Of a DNA stretch of 64,000 bases, positions 9,013 through 17,892 are shown piece by piece. The stretch comes from Paenibacillus sp. An7. Lineage in GTDB: Bacteria > Bacillota > Bacilli > Paenibacillales > Paenibacillaceae. Numbering within the stretch: the stretch's first letter is position 1; every line of letters starts with the position of its first letter. The position numbers were made by a program, and so were the translations under genes. The stretch spans positions 186,001-250,000 of the forward strand of contig NZ_WTWX01000001.1 in the NCBI RefSeq assembly GCF_009870785.1, read 5' to 3'. The notes beneath the pieces are model-generated. The model worked only from the letters and a program-made list of their open reading frames with translations, had not been told where the DNA came from and searched no databases.

Positions 9013-9375
9013 ATGAATATGGTTAGCCAAGAAATCCAGGATTTGTCCATTAAATCCTTGGAGTCAACGATAAATAAACTTACTAATGCTTATAAAACCA
9101 TGACAGAAAAAGGTTCAAGCACAACTCTTGTCAAAAAGAGACTACATGCAGTGAAGATTGGTATAGAAAGCTTAAAAGGGGCTTGGAATGAGGAGGATTT
9201 TAACTATAACGAAGAAATCATATTGACCTCTTATGAAGTTCTGCAAGATATCCTTCCATCTATCGAAAAACAAATAACAAAAGCAAAAGAAGGCAGTTCT
9301 CAAAAAACATTAAATGAACGCCGCTTAACTGCACTAATACTTGCAATTGAATCATTGGAGAACCGTCTTAAGTAA
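9013..9375 (+). CDS. Small internally duplicated helical protein, unknown function
   Basis: Not recognised. A roughly 120-aa, highly charged, helix-rich soluble protein with GAGG (9002-9005) before the ATG at 9013; a TTG at 9007 and an ATG at 9019 are alternatives. The two halves repeat each other. The first reads KSLESTINKL then EKGSSTTLVKKRLHAVKIGI and ESLKG. The second reads EVLQDILPSI then KEGSSQKTLNERRLTALILA and ESLENRL. Its stop codon lies inside a terminator stem. No membrane segment, cysteine or known motif is present. Confidence 0.7.
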   Translation: MNMVSQEIQDLSIKSLESTINKLTNAYKTMTEKGSSTTLVKKRLHAVKIGIESLKGAWNEEDFNYNEEIILTSYEVLQDILPSIEKQITKAKEGSSQKTLNERRLTALILAIESLENRLK

Positions 9376-9384
9376 GACGGTTCT
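9359..9384 (+). terminator. 12-bp perfect hairpin overlapping the end of the 9013 gene
   Basis: AGAACCGTCTTA and TAAGACGGTTCT are exact inverted copies separated by 2 nt. The following T-tract is weak (TACTTAATTT). Confidence 0.55.
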
Positions 9385-9414
9385 TACTTAATTTCGTAAA
9401 ATAAACAGTAGATT

Positions 9415-9451
9415 TTTAAAAAAACAAAAACACCAGCATTATACCGGTGTT
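9415..9451 (-). terminator. Terminator after the pentapeptide-repeat gene
   Basis: Reverse strand AACACC...GGTGTT stem followed by TTTGTTTTTTT. Confidence 0.65.
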
Positions 9452-9478
9452 ATCTATTGTTTTCTCTAGTTCCGCTCG

Positions 9479-10084
9479 TTAGTCCACCTTTGCTCCATGA
9501 GAAAGTGTAAACAATACCGCCTGATCCATGTCCATTCGCACGCCTGCAATGCTCAGCGTTTTGAAATCCACGCCTTGCATCGCAGCTCCTCTTAGATCAG
9601 CCCCCTGCATATTTGCTTTCGCTAATACCGCCATTGTTAAATCACTATTTCTTAAATCCGCTTTTTCCAGATTAGCACCTGACAAATCAGCTTCATAAAA
9701 CTTGACTCCTCGCAGGTCCTGTTTATTAAGGCGGGAATGTCTTATATTTGTATATGACCAATCCCCTTCAACTATCGTAATACCATCAATATCGGTACCT
9801 GAAAAATCAGAGCCTGTCATTTTACATTGTTCAAATTTCGAAACATAAAGATTAGCTCCTTTAAAGTTGCAATTCTCAAATGCACTTTCTTTATGAATGG
9901 AACCGTTCAGAGATGCTCCACGAAAATCACACTCCATAAATCGGCAGTTGCTGGATGTGATCTCTTCTAATGAACCGTTCATGAATGAACAACGATAAAA
10001 TGTACAGCTGATGAGTTCTCCATACCGTAGATCTTGAGTACTAAAATTAACTTCTTCGTAATGTTGATTACTATGTTGAAACAT
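9479..10084 (-). CDS. Pentapeptide-repeat protein, Qnr-like
   Basis: A 201-aa right-handed quadrilateral beta-helix protein made of A(D/N)LXX repeats, for example CDFRGASLNG (about 53-62), NFKGANLYVSKF, ADLSGANLEKADLRNSDL (about 134-151) and GADLRGAAMQGVDF. The C-terminus (GVRMDMDQAVLFTLSHGAKVD spans the last 21 residues) resembles the dimerisation end of Qnr fluoroquinolone-resistance proteins, and the length is close to their roughly 215 aa. Such proteins mimic DNA and bind gyrase, but many pentapeptide proteins have other roles. AGGAGG precedes the ATG. It is a single-gene unit with its own terminator. Confidence 0.82.
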   Translation of the reverse strand: MFQHSNQHYEEVNFSTQDLRYGELISCTFYRCSFMNGSLEEITSSNCRFMECDFRGASLNGSIHKESAFENCNFKGANLYVSKFEQCKMTGSDFSGTDIDGITIVEGDWSYTNIRHSRLNKQDLRGVKFYEADLSGANLEKADLRNSDLTMAVLAKANMQGADLRGAAMQGVDFKTLSIAGVRMDMDQAVLFTLSHGAKVD

Positions 10085-10588
10085 GTAATGCCTCCTATGA
10101 ATGGGTAGTAGTTATAGTATAACAAACGGCTGTCAAGCACCTGTATCACTAGGAGTAAATGTCAAGAATTTTATTTTTATCACATTATAAAAAGAGAACA
10201 GAGAACTAGACTTATTCTACTCCTCCGCCTTACGAATTAGCTCTTGTATCCATTTCATCTCACCTCTCACCTGAGCGATGGATAGTTGTAACAATTCATA
10301 CCTGTACATATCACGAACATGTTTTTTTTGCCATTTCGTAAGCTTAGCGTTGGAGCAGATAACGATGAAGGAAAACATATGGGAAAAGTGAATCTAATAT
10401 CCGACCCTCCTGATAATCTCTCTGATGAGTAACTCTCTCTATGTATAAGGTAGCCAATTTTTGAAGTTAACAGATCGTTACTAAAAAACATCAAAAACAA
10501 TCTTAGTTCAGCACTCAACTGGACTAAGGTTGCTCTTTTTCATGATAACTTTCGTATGGAATAGATGTATGTAGAACCCGTCATTAAC
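10085..10588. other. 504-bp stretch without an intact gene
   Basis: Lies between the pentapeptide-repeat gene and the MFS gene. It holds only a short coding remnant (10217-10378, reverse strand). No terminator, repeat or RNA gene was recognised. The promoter of the pentapeptide-repeat gene should lie in its left part. Confidence 0.5.
10217..10378 (-). pseudogene. Probable remnant of a PadR-like regulator C-terminus
   Basis: A reverse-strand frame of 53 codons ends at a TAG and encodes a plausible helical tail: KLTKWQKKHVRDMYRYELLQ followed by LSIAQVRGEMKWIQELI. This resembles the C-terminal dimerisation helices of PadR-type regulators. There is no ribosome binding site, and an in-frame TAG lies six codons before the first ATG, so the N-terminal winged helix is missing. 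The assignment rests on pattern only. Confidence 0.35.
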
Positions 10589-11824
10589 TCAAATGATCTC
10601 TTTCCTTTTTCCTAAATAAATATATAGAATAATTCCTGTAACCATACACAAAGCTGCACACAAGCCGATGAATCCATATCCCGCCTGGAGTCCGCGATAT
10701 AGCCCCAACTGAGTATCTGCTCCGAAAATGCCTTTTGTTATTTCGATAACTAACCCGATCAGATAATTACCTATGACACTGCCGACTCCCATAAGCGTTA
10801 CCGTAAACGTAATAGCCGTGTCACTCCCATTAGGATATCTCCTAGCAATAAAAGCCATCACCGTTGGATAAATCATAGCAATACCTATTCCAGCAGCGGC
10901 AAAGAAAAAGGCTAGTTTTTCCCCGCCAAAAATAGCAATAAATGTACAAACCGCAGAGATGCCCGAAAAAATAGTTAAGGATAAAGTAAAACCAATTTTA
11001 TCTGTTAACGGTCCAAGCAATAGTCTTGCAAGTGAAAACCATAAGAAGAATGCAGAGAGCATTCCCGATGCGGAAACGGTATCCCAACTGTAAGCTTTTT
11101 CTAAAAAGTTAACGAGCCAGCCTCCTACAGCCAATTCGGATACAACACCAAAGGTAAGGATCAGCACCATGAGCCATAAAACAGGATCTTTAATTAGCGT
11201 TTTAAGAGGAACACGGTCTTCCATTGAAATATCATCGCCAGGAAAAGAACTAAACAGCGCGAAAACAATGGGAATCAAGGATAATAGTAACATTACGAGA
11301 TACATTCCACGCCAGTCCAGTGTATAACCGTTAATCGTAACCTTCATTAAACCTGTCGCAATAAGCGGGGCTACCGTTGAACTAAGACCATAAAAACCGT
11401 GGGTTAAGTTCATCATCGTTCCCGTGTTCTTAACAAAGATACGAGCCCCCAGTATTGCTAGTCCGATCTCCAGCATCCCGTTACCGATATACATTAAGAA
11501 ATAAGAGGCTGAAAACATGGCATAATGCTGTGAGAAAAAAATGAATATACCCGAGAGAGCCATAGAAGCAAAGGATATAACCGTCACCAGTTTGATTCCC
11601 CATATTCTCGTCAGGTAAGCTGTAAAAGAACAAGCAAGCAAATAGCCTAACGCATTAAGCGATAATAAGGTACCCAGCTGAGACTCATTTAACATAAAAT
11701 CGAATTGAATTCGCGGAATGGCAGGTCCTTTTATATTTTCTGAAAAACCAAAAATGATAAAACCGATAAATATGGTAGCAAGCTGCATAGCATAAATCTT
11801 ATTGATTTTCCCTGCACTTTTTTT
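10589..11824 (-). CDS. MFS transporter, FHS-like sugar permease
   Basis: A 12-helix major facilitator of about 411 aa. The signature NLTHGFYGLSSTVAPLIATG and the N-terminal PRIQFDFMLNESQLG resemble the fucose/glucose-permease-like (FHS) family, so a sugar:H+ symporter is likely. The GTG at 11824 is chosen as start because AAGGAG lies 12 nt before it; the frame is open further upstream to 11863 without a better site. It stands alone between accessory genes and upstream of the xylanase terminus. The substrate is unknown. Confidence 0.78.
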   Translation of the reverse strand, partial: KKSAGKINKIYAMQLATIFIGFIIFGFSENIKGPAIPRIQFDFMLNESQLGTLLSLNALGYLLACSFTAYLTRIWGIKLVTVISFASMALSGIFIFFSQHYAMFSASYFLMYIGNGMLEIGLAILGARIFVKNTGTMMNLTHGFYGLSSTVAPLIATGLMKVTINGYTLDWRGMYLVMLLLSLIPIVFALFSSFPGDDISMEDRVPLKTLIKDPVLWLMVLILTFGVVSELAVGGWLVNFLEKAYSWDTVSASGMLSAFFLWFSLARLLLGPLTDKIGFTLSLTIFSGISAVCTFIAIFGGEKLAFFFAAAGIGIAMIYPTVMAFIARRYPNGSDTAITFTVTLMGVGSVIGNYLIGLVIEITKGIFGADTQLGLYRGLQAGYGFIGLCAALCMVTGIILYIYLGKRKEII

Positions 11825-12064
11825 CACTGTTATGTAAGTCTCCTTATCCCTGTATATGAACATATTATTATACTATATCGAGAAAATCACTTTATAAATA
11901 TAATAATTTAAATTCGGTATATAAGAATATGGAACTTGAATGATTGCAAAAGTTTAATTCACGCTCTTCGTGAAGTGAGCTGCATAATAAGAAGGACGCT
12001 GCTTCCTATTCAGCTTACAGCTAAATAGTTAACAACGTCCCTTTTACATTTTATTAGTTCAAAC

Positions 12065-12131
12065 TTAGTGATTGATGCAAAAACACCACTTTGATCCGGG
12101 ATTTAAATCAGTGAAGTTCGCATCTACATTT
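12065..12131 (-). pseudogene. Frameshifted SLH-domain remnant after the xylanase
   Basis: In the +1 frame relative to the end of the xylanase, the reverse strand reads NVDANFTDLNPGSKW and then CFCINH-stop. The stretch F-T-D-L-x5-W is the opening of an S-layer homology (SLH) domain. Related multidomain xylanases continue from this point into three SLH domains that hold the enzyme on the cell wall. The frame change falls within the last codons of the intact gene. Confidence 0.5.
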
Positions 12132-15100
12132 CATTGTGAATTTACTAAAGTCATTAACATGAAACTCTACCATAGAGGTAGCTGGATTATAGTGTCCGTT
12201 GTTAATAATCTGGAAGCTGTCATTGTCGTTTATGGAGTACACGACAACATGTTCCTTTTTCTCGTTTTCTTTTGACGCATAAGGAATCGCGATTTGAATC
12301 TTTTGGTTTTTGCTTGCACTACTTATTTGCTTCCCGCCAACAGCTAATTGGAAGTCAAACACAGGATTGTTTCCGACTTTGCTGCGAATCGCATCCGATA
12401 ATGAATTGTTATCCACTTTTTCGATGCTGAATTCTACATCGGCCGTACCCTCCGCATCAGGAATTAAAGTGCTAGGCACAACTAACTTAGCTAGACCCAC
12501 ATTGATTTCTAATTCCTTGACTCTTGATGCCTTAGCTGTCTTAATTTGATCCACTGTCAGCTTCACATTCACCTTTGTTGTACCGCTTGGTATCGGAATA
12601 TCGAACAAGATGCGGCCTGCTTTTACTTTCTTCAACGCTTCATTAAAAGCTGCATTGCTCACCTGTATTGAAGCTGACTCATTTGGTGATGGATTTGGAA
12701 CAGTCTCGTTATCCTTGAACTGAAGAACACCGAACCTCGATGTATTCGTATAAGATAGACCCGTAGGATCATTCCATATGAATACACTATCCCTGGAACC
12801 CCCGTCCTGATCGTCATTTACCTGTAAATCAAAACCAATTACCGTATCCGGAGTCACTTTAATCTTATCCAGTAATATTGCTGCTTCGACAACATACCCT
12901 CCTGGAACAATTTTAGTCTGCGAAGTGAAATTATCTTCTGATGCATGCCCTGCGGTCGTTCTCACATTTTTGAAGTTAATACGATACTGACCATCATCAT
13001 CTTGATATGCTGTTGTCTTTCCATTATTCTGATCGACAAAAATTTCAATAGAATCTTGTTCATGAGCACTTTCTTTAATAGCATCGCTTAATACGCTGTC
13101 TGTGACCATTGCATATACGTATAAGTTTTCATCATCCCACATCGTGCGGAAATCTGCTTTGGCTGCTCCACTGCCTGTCTGTTCAACTTTCACATCCGTT
13201 TTATACACAGGTGCATTCGCCCAAACTGCATCCAGTTCACCATCAATGATAGGTGTACCTTTGATAGCCGTGCCGATTTTCGTTGCTTCAATATAAGTGA
13301 GTACCCCGTATCCTTGTGTATCATGCTCCTGCGCATTTCGCGGGTCACTCCATGATACGATCATGCCATTGCCGCCCTGTTCAGAGCCGTCGTTAACACC
13401 AAGGTCAGTTACTCTTACATCGAATTTGACTTTATCTCCGAGCTTTCCTTCCAGTGGAATTGCAGTTGTTAATACGTATCCACCTTCTACTTCAGTTACT
13501 GATGAGTCATCGCGTGTAAATGTCCGTTTATTGTTACCACCCTCATCCGTAAACAGTTCAATCTTATCTGTAGAGTCTTTCGTGTTATCTTTTACTGCCA
13601 CTCGAACATATAAATGAAGCGCGTCCCACAACAATTTTACATCTGCTTCAAGTGTACCAAGACTTTCCGTTTTCATAGCCGGAATTGTACCCCAGGCAAT
13701 ATCTTGAGGATCCCCTACTTTTGGTGTACCTTGCGCTGCGGTAGCCGCTTTTCCGGAGACAGGAAGTTTGGAAGGGAATATTGTTTTTACCGCTTCAACC
13801 ATTCCCCAGTATGCATATTTGATTTGATGTTGTTTGTCAAATGGAAAAGGTGCATCCTGGCGATCGATCGGACGGTTATGAAGCCAGGTAAAATCATCTG
13901 CTATACCCCAGAGTGTCACATTGCTAATCCAACCTTCAGGGTTCTTATCTGTTCTTCCAAGATCATCTAGGCGTACCAACTCTTTGAATAATTCTTTGTA
14001 TCGGTACCCTTGCGATACGAGCAAGTTCTCAGGAATCGTATCATAGCTCGTCGTATTGTTGGTGTATACAGATACGTCAACCTCAGTTAATTGATTATCA
14101 AAACCTGCTTCACCGAATTTTCGAATTGAATCAGAGATTTGCTCAATGGAAGGCCCGCTGATATTAATATGTGTTTGGTGACCGACTCCATCGATAGGTA
14201 CACCTTCGTCTCTAAGTTTCACAGCAAGATCATACATGAAATCGCGTTTTTTCGGACTATGTGTATTATAGTCATTGATGTACAGCTTCGCATTTGGAAG
14301 TTCTTCTCTCGCTACCTTGAATGCAGTCCTAATAAAGTCAATCCCAGTTAACCGGTACCATTCACTTCTGCGCATACCGTCCGGCTGCCCTTCGTCAATG
14401 ACTTCATTAACTACATCAATATCATGGATCGTAACTCCCATATCCTTAAAGTGGCGAAGCACAACTTGTATATAATTCGTTAGTCTATCCAGAACGAGTT
14501 GCTTATTTGCTTCCGTTGCTTCAAGAGCTACGCCATTTGCATCCTTAAACATCCACTCTGCAGCCTGTGAGTGCCACGCAAGGGTATGCAGCCGCAAATT
14601 TAGATTATTGTCATTTGCATACTGTGCAATTGTATCCGCTGACGTAAAGTTCCATTTCCCTTCGGACGGACTCAGGGACTGCGGTTTCATTGAGTTTTCA
14701 GCAACAACCGAATTATAGTGGAAATCTAGAAGTTGCTGAATATTTCCACTCAATCGAGGTGGTTCCACTGCTGCCCCAATATCGAAGTATTTTTCATAGA
14801 CATCTTTAAGTGCATCCACGTCGGTCTGAATTGGCAACGGCTTGGGACCAGATGCAGGAGCGCTTAATGATATCTGAAAATCATCTAGGTAAAACGATCT
14901 TGCCTCAGCAGGCTTTTCTGCTGATTCAACATAAACGTTAAGTACTTCAGGTGCCGCAGGTACAGTATATGTACCTTTCAACTGTACCCACTCTCCTGGT
15001 GTGACAAGTACGTCTGAGGACACATTTGAAAAGCTACTTTCGCCTGATTGAAACGATATTCGAAGTGTCGTCGGCTTCGAATCAGGTGCCATTTTCACCC

Positions 15101-15908
15101 ATGCGGATAAATCATATTTATCGTTTGGATTCATTTTTGTTAATACATCGAGAAGAGGTCCATCATACTGGTCAGAAATGGTAGTCAGCAAGCTTTTAGA
15201 ACCGCCTGTCGTATGATTATCTTGATCAGTGACACTGATCTGACCCTCTCCAAAGCGACGAATCCAATTACCTTGGCCGTCTTCAAAATCAAATATATTA
15301 CCTGATTGGTCAATTTCCCCATCCTCCGGTAATGTTGGCTCTGAGTCTTCCGGTAGTTTGACAAGTTTAGCAGAGAAGGTATCGATGTAATAATCAACCG
15401 TTGCATTGTCGGTAGATTGTACATACACTTGATATCCGCTCGCACGCTTATCAACTTGAAGCTGTCCTTCCAGATGGACCCAATCAGCTTCTGTTACGGT
15501 ATTTGAGTCGATTTTGACATAAGTAACTGGATCATTTTCTGGCAACCCAGATTGGTTCAATGTCAATTCAATAGTAGCTGAACCTTTTTCTTTTAATTTG
15601 GCATAGATTGAGAACTCATAGGTAGCACCCTTTACCAGTTTTTCTGTTATATTCATCCCTGGTCCATTCCATGTCGCCGTACGCCCCGTTGTCAGCAAAC
15701 TTCCGTTGCCGCTCTGCGCATCATACGTACTTTGTGTAACGGTTTCAGAACCGCGCTTGAACCACCCATCTACTTCTGTTTCAAAATCACTGTTTACAAC
15801 CGTATCACCGACTGCAGCAGCATCTGCTTTGGGAAGCCATAAACCTTGTGGTGCCATGATGGTAATGCACATGATGAAAGCTAATACACTTGATATTCTA
15901 CTCCTCAT
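12108..15908 (-). CDS. Secreted multidomain GH10 endo-1,4-beta-xylanase
   Basis: Hydrolyses xylan outside the cell. The 1266-aa protein has GGGAGGT before its ATG. Domains in order: signal peptide ending near ADA (about residue 30); two CBM22-type xylan-binding modules (about 35-182 and 203-350); GH10 barrel (about 362-712) with acid/base Glu502 in DVVNEVID and nucleophile Glu609 in QLTEVDVSV; two CBM9-like modules (about 720-873 and 878-1065); and a beta-rich linker (about 1078-1260). Homologues of this layout usually end in SLH domains. Here the frame shifts at FHVNDFSKFTMK and stops six residues later, so the protein is probably released rather than wall-bound. A cre site lies upstream, so glucose repression is likely. 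Confidence 0.93.
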   Translation of the reverse strand: MRSRISSVLAFIMCITIMAPQGLWLPKADAAAVGDTVVNSDFETEVDGWFKRGSETVTQSTYDAQSGNGSLLTTGRTATWNGPGMNITEKLVKGATYEFSIYAKLKEKGSATIELTLNQSGLPENDPVTYVKIDSNTVTEADWVHLEGQLQVDKRASGYQVYVQSTDNATVDYYIDTFSAKLVKLPEDSEPTLPEDGEIDQSGNIFDFEDGQGNWIRRFGEGQISVTDQDNHTTGGSKSLLTTISDQYDGPLLDVLTKMNPNDKYDLSAWVKMAPDSKPTTLRISFQSGESSFSNVSSDVLVTPGEWVQLKGTYTVPAAPEVLNVYVESAEKPAEARSFYLDDFQISLSAPASGPKPLPIQTDVDALKDVYEKYFDIGAAVEPPRLSGNIQQLLDFHYNSVVAENSMKPQSLSPSEGKWNFTSADTIAQYANDNNLNLRLHTLAWHSQAAEWMFKDANGVALEATEANKQLVLDRLTNYIQVVLRHFKDMGVTIHDIDVVNEVIDEGQPDGMRRSEWYRLTGIDFIRTAFKVAREELPNAKLYINDYNTHSPKKRDFMYDLAVKLRDEGVPIDGVGHQTHINISGPSIEQISDSIRKFGEAGFDNQLTEVDVSVYTNNTTSYDTIPENLLVSQGYRYKELFKELVRLDDLGRTDKNPEGWISNVTLWGIADDFTWLHNRPIDRQDAPFPFDKQHQIKYAYWGMVEAVKTIFPSKLPVSGKAATAAQGTPKVGDPQDIAWGTIPAMKTESLGTLEADVKLLWDALHLYVRVAVKDNTKDSTDKIELFTDEGGNNKRTFTRDDSSVTEVEGGYVLTTAIPLEGKLGDKVKFDVRVTDLGVNDGSEQGGNGMIVSWSDPRNAQEHDTQGYGVLTYIEATKIGTAIKGTPIIDGELDAVWANAPVYKTDVKVEQTGSGAAKADFRTMWDDENLYVYAMVTDSVLSDAIKESAHEQDSIEIFVDQNNGKTTAYQDDDGQYRINFKNVRTTAGHASEDNFTSQTKIVPGGYVVEAAILLDKIKVTPDTVIGFDLQVNDDQDGGSRDSVFIWNDPTGLSYTNTSRFGVLQFKDNETVPNPSPNESASIQVSNAAFNEALKKVKAGRILFDIPIPSGTTKVNVKLTVDQIKTAKASRVKELEINVGLAKLVVPSTLIPDAEGTADVEFSIEKVDNNSLSDAIRSKVGNNPVFDFQLAVGGKQISSASKNQKIQIAIPYASKENEKKEHVVVYSINDNDSFQIINNGHYNPATSMVEFHVNDFSKFTMKCRCELH

Positions 15909-16214
15909 TACGTTACCTCCCTTATGATTTCACCACAAAGCAAACGCTTTCAAATCGCTTTGTGGCGCTTCCTGATCTATTATGACGGTTATCCTGGTTG
16001 ACGGAAACCTGACAAACTATAGATCTTACTGTAAAAATCATAGATGTTACTGAAATACCTAAATAAAAAATAAAAGTTTCACAACGCTTTTTACTTCAAC
16101 CTAAAATGGGTAAAAAAAGTTATAATTCAGTTGTGTGGAAAAACATGGATATAAAGCAGACAAATCTTATTTGCAAAACATTTATTACAAATGTCTCGAG
16201 GAGGAAAAGAAAAA
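15909..16214. other. Divergent intergenic region, xylanase / CDF transporter
   Basis: About 306 bp. It holds the xylanase leader with a hairpin and a cre site (15933-15965) and must hold both promoters. A TATAAT at 16121-16126 may be the -10 for the CDF gene, but no clear -35 is seen. Confidence 0.5.
15933..15965 (-). promoter_or_regulatory. cre site inside a leader hairpin of the xylanase gene
   Basis: CCACAAAGC and GCTTTGTGG form a 9-bp dyad. Inside it, reverse strand TGAAAGCGTTTGCT (15939-15952) matches the CcpA cre consensus with one mismatch. It lies about 30-55 bp before the start codon. Confidence 0.6.
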
Positions 16215-17216
16215 GTGATCGAACAACCGAAATCGGAAAGTTTTATTTCTCTCGTAAAGAAAGGAAATACTTCGTCTGCCATCGCTATGGCGGGGAATGC
16301 GGTGCTTGCTTTATGTAAAGGAGGAGCATTTATATTTAGCGGCAGCGGGGCCATGTTCGCCTCAGCCATGCATTCACTCGCAGACGCGATCAATCAGGGA
16401 TTCGTCTTTGTCGGCAGTGTATTATCTGAGAAAAAGCCAACAGATCGATTCCCTACTGGATTTGGACGTGTAATCAATATTTTCTGTATGATTGCTGTAA
16501 TTGTCGTTACGATTATGGCCTACGAGACTATTCATGAAGGAATTCATTTATTGCAGCATCCTGCCGGTCATTCAGGTGGTCTATGGATTAATATCAGTGT
16601 ACTGGTACTGAATATTCTCATTGATGGTACCATTTTGATTAAAGCAATGAAAGAAATCCTCAAGGAATCGCGCGCTCCTGATGCGAAAGGATTTGCTCTT
16701 GTTCCGGCTGCCATCAAAAATGTAGGGCGAGCTGCCCCGCCAACAAGGCTTGTATTCTATGAAGACATGGTTGCAGTGTTAGGTGCGCTCCTTGCTTTAA
16801 TCTCTGTCGTCGTCATTGCGCTCACGAACTTTGCACTCTTAGATGGAATCGTGACCACACTCATTGGTTGTTTGATGATTGCCGTTGCTTTCCGGGTCGG
16901 ATATGACAATATGATTGGGCTGATCGGGGTTGCTGCCCCTCAAGATATCGAAGATAAGGTGTCTCAAACGATTTTTGCAGATACACATGTGGCAGATATC
17001 CAAATGATGCGCATCCTTCAGGAAGGACGTTATTACCATGTGGAAGGATTAATTGAACTTCATAAAGGACTGACGCTTGCAGATGCTGATGATATCAAAT
17101 TCCGAATTCAAGACAAACTCATGCAAAATCCAGATATCGCTGATGCAGTTATTTCTATTATTGAAGATGATGGAATTAAAAGTTGGATTAATAAAGATTC
17201 AGAAAATGTAAAATAA
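16215..17216 (+). CDS. Cation diffusion facilitator (CDF) family transporter
   Basis: A divalent metal efflux carrier (Zn, Mn or Fe class) of 333 aa. The GTG at 16215 is chosen because AGGAGG (16199-16204) is 10 nt upstream; the ATG at 16191 lies before that site. About six membrane helices are followed by a cytoplasmic domain of about 90 aa. The first metal motif HSLADAINQ (H-S-x-x-D) is in helix 2. The second, normally H-x3-D in helix 5, reads FYEDMVAVLG, so the usual His is Tyr while the Asp is kept. That change may alter metal selectivity. Single-gene unit with its own terminator. Confidence 0.85.
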   Translation: MIEQPKSESFISLVKKGNTSSAIAMAGNAVLALCKGGAFIFSGSGAMFASAMHSLADAINQGFVFVGSVLSEKKPTDRFPTGFGRVINIFCMIAVIVVTIMAYETIHEGIHLLQHPAGHSGGLWINISVLVLNILIDGTILIKAMKEILKESRAPDAKGFALVPAAIKNVGRAAPPTRLVFYEDMVAVLGALLALISVVVIALTNFALLDGIVTTLIGCLMIAVAFRVGYDNMIGLIGVAAPQDIEDKVSQTIFADTHVADIQMMRILQEGRYYHVEGLIELHKGLTLADADDIKFRIQDKLMQNPDIADAVISIIEDDGIKSWINKDSENVK

Positions 17217-17229
17217 CATTGTGTATATG

Positions 17230-17268
17230 AAAAGAGTCATGCTTAGGGATAAGCAGACTCTTTTTATT
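17230..17268 (+). terminator. Terminator of the CDF gene
   Basis: AAGAGTC-A-TGCTTA pairs with TAAGCA-G-ACTCTT around a GGGA loop, followed by TTTATTT. Confidence 0.75.
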
Positions 17269-17512
17269 TGCTTCTCGCTAAAATGCACTCTTAACCTCCT
17301 AGAAGTATTAGCTCATCCTCCCTTTCATTGCAGCATGAAGCCGCAATATGCTGTCGCAAGAAAGCGAAAAAAGCCAATTTTTAGACTTAATTCTCTCAAA
17401 TCTTTATTTTTTATGTAATTCATAAACTGTTCACACAATAATTTATACTCTATTTTAACTATGACACAGCAGCTTCATTCTTGAGATTGCTCAGAAATTA
17501 GGTATTTATTTC

Positions 17513-17528
17513 TGTGATTCAGATCACC
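17513..17528. promoter_or_regulatory. CRP/FNR-type box 1
   Basis: TGTGATTCAGATCACC fits TGTGA-N6-TCACA with one mismatch. It lies about 400 bp upstream of the CoA-transferase start. Confidence 0.45.
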
Positions 17529-17810
17529 TTAGCAACAAAAAATGTTGATAAGTCTCACGATCCATCTCCATTTAACAAGGAATAATAACAGCCCATTTTT
17601 ATTATACTCAGCAAAAAATAAGAACAAAAAAGCTACAGGGATTTTCTTTATTCCATCTCATTTTTCTTATTTTTTAGCTATAAAATACATACATACTGCT
17701 CAAAAGCAGAAATCAGCCTATTATTTGTAGCAATTTATCTACACAATTTCCAGATCATATTACTAACCTCCCCTTCAATTGACGAAAAAAATGACTTGCA
17801 ATAAGATACA

Positions 17811-17826
17811 AGTGAAAGTATTCACA
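17811..17826. promoter_or_regulatory. CRP/FNR-type box 2
   Basis: AGTGAAAGTATTCACA fits TGTGA-N6-TCACA with one mismatch. Its centre is 66 bp from that of box 3. Confidence 0.5.
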
Positions 17827-17876
17827 ATCATTTGTGTCTGACTTAAACAAAACGAATACAGATATGTGCGATATTA

Positions 17877-17892
17877 TGTGAATCCTTTCACT
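17877..17892. promoter_or_regulatory. CRP/FNR-type box 3
   Basis: TGTGAATCCTTTCACT matches the Bacillus FNR-type sequence TGTGA-N6-TCACT. It lies 38 bp before the CoA-transferase ATG. Confidence 0.55.

Noticed and set aside
9479-10084. Tandem DNA repeat or CRISPR-like array
   Set aside because: The periodicity is at protein level (pentapeptide repeats); the DNA copies are diverged and there are no spacers.
10267-10518. 83-codon open frame
   Set aside because: Its translation looks noncoding, while a different frame at the same place gives a plausible regulator remnant.
11994-12040. Terminator downstream of the xylanase
   Set aside because: GGACGCTG can pair with CAACGTCC, but the loop is long and the following T-tract on the reverse strand is weak; not listed as a feature.
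17221-17418. Small gene after the CDF transporter
   Set aside because: Begins inside the terminator hairpin, has no ribosome binding site and no coherent protein pattern.
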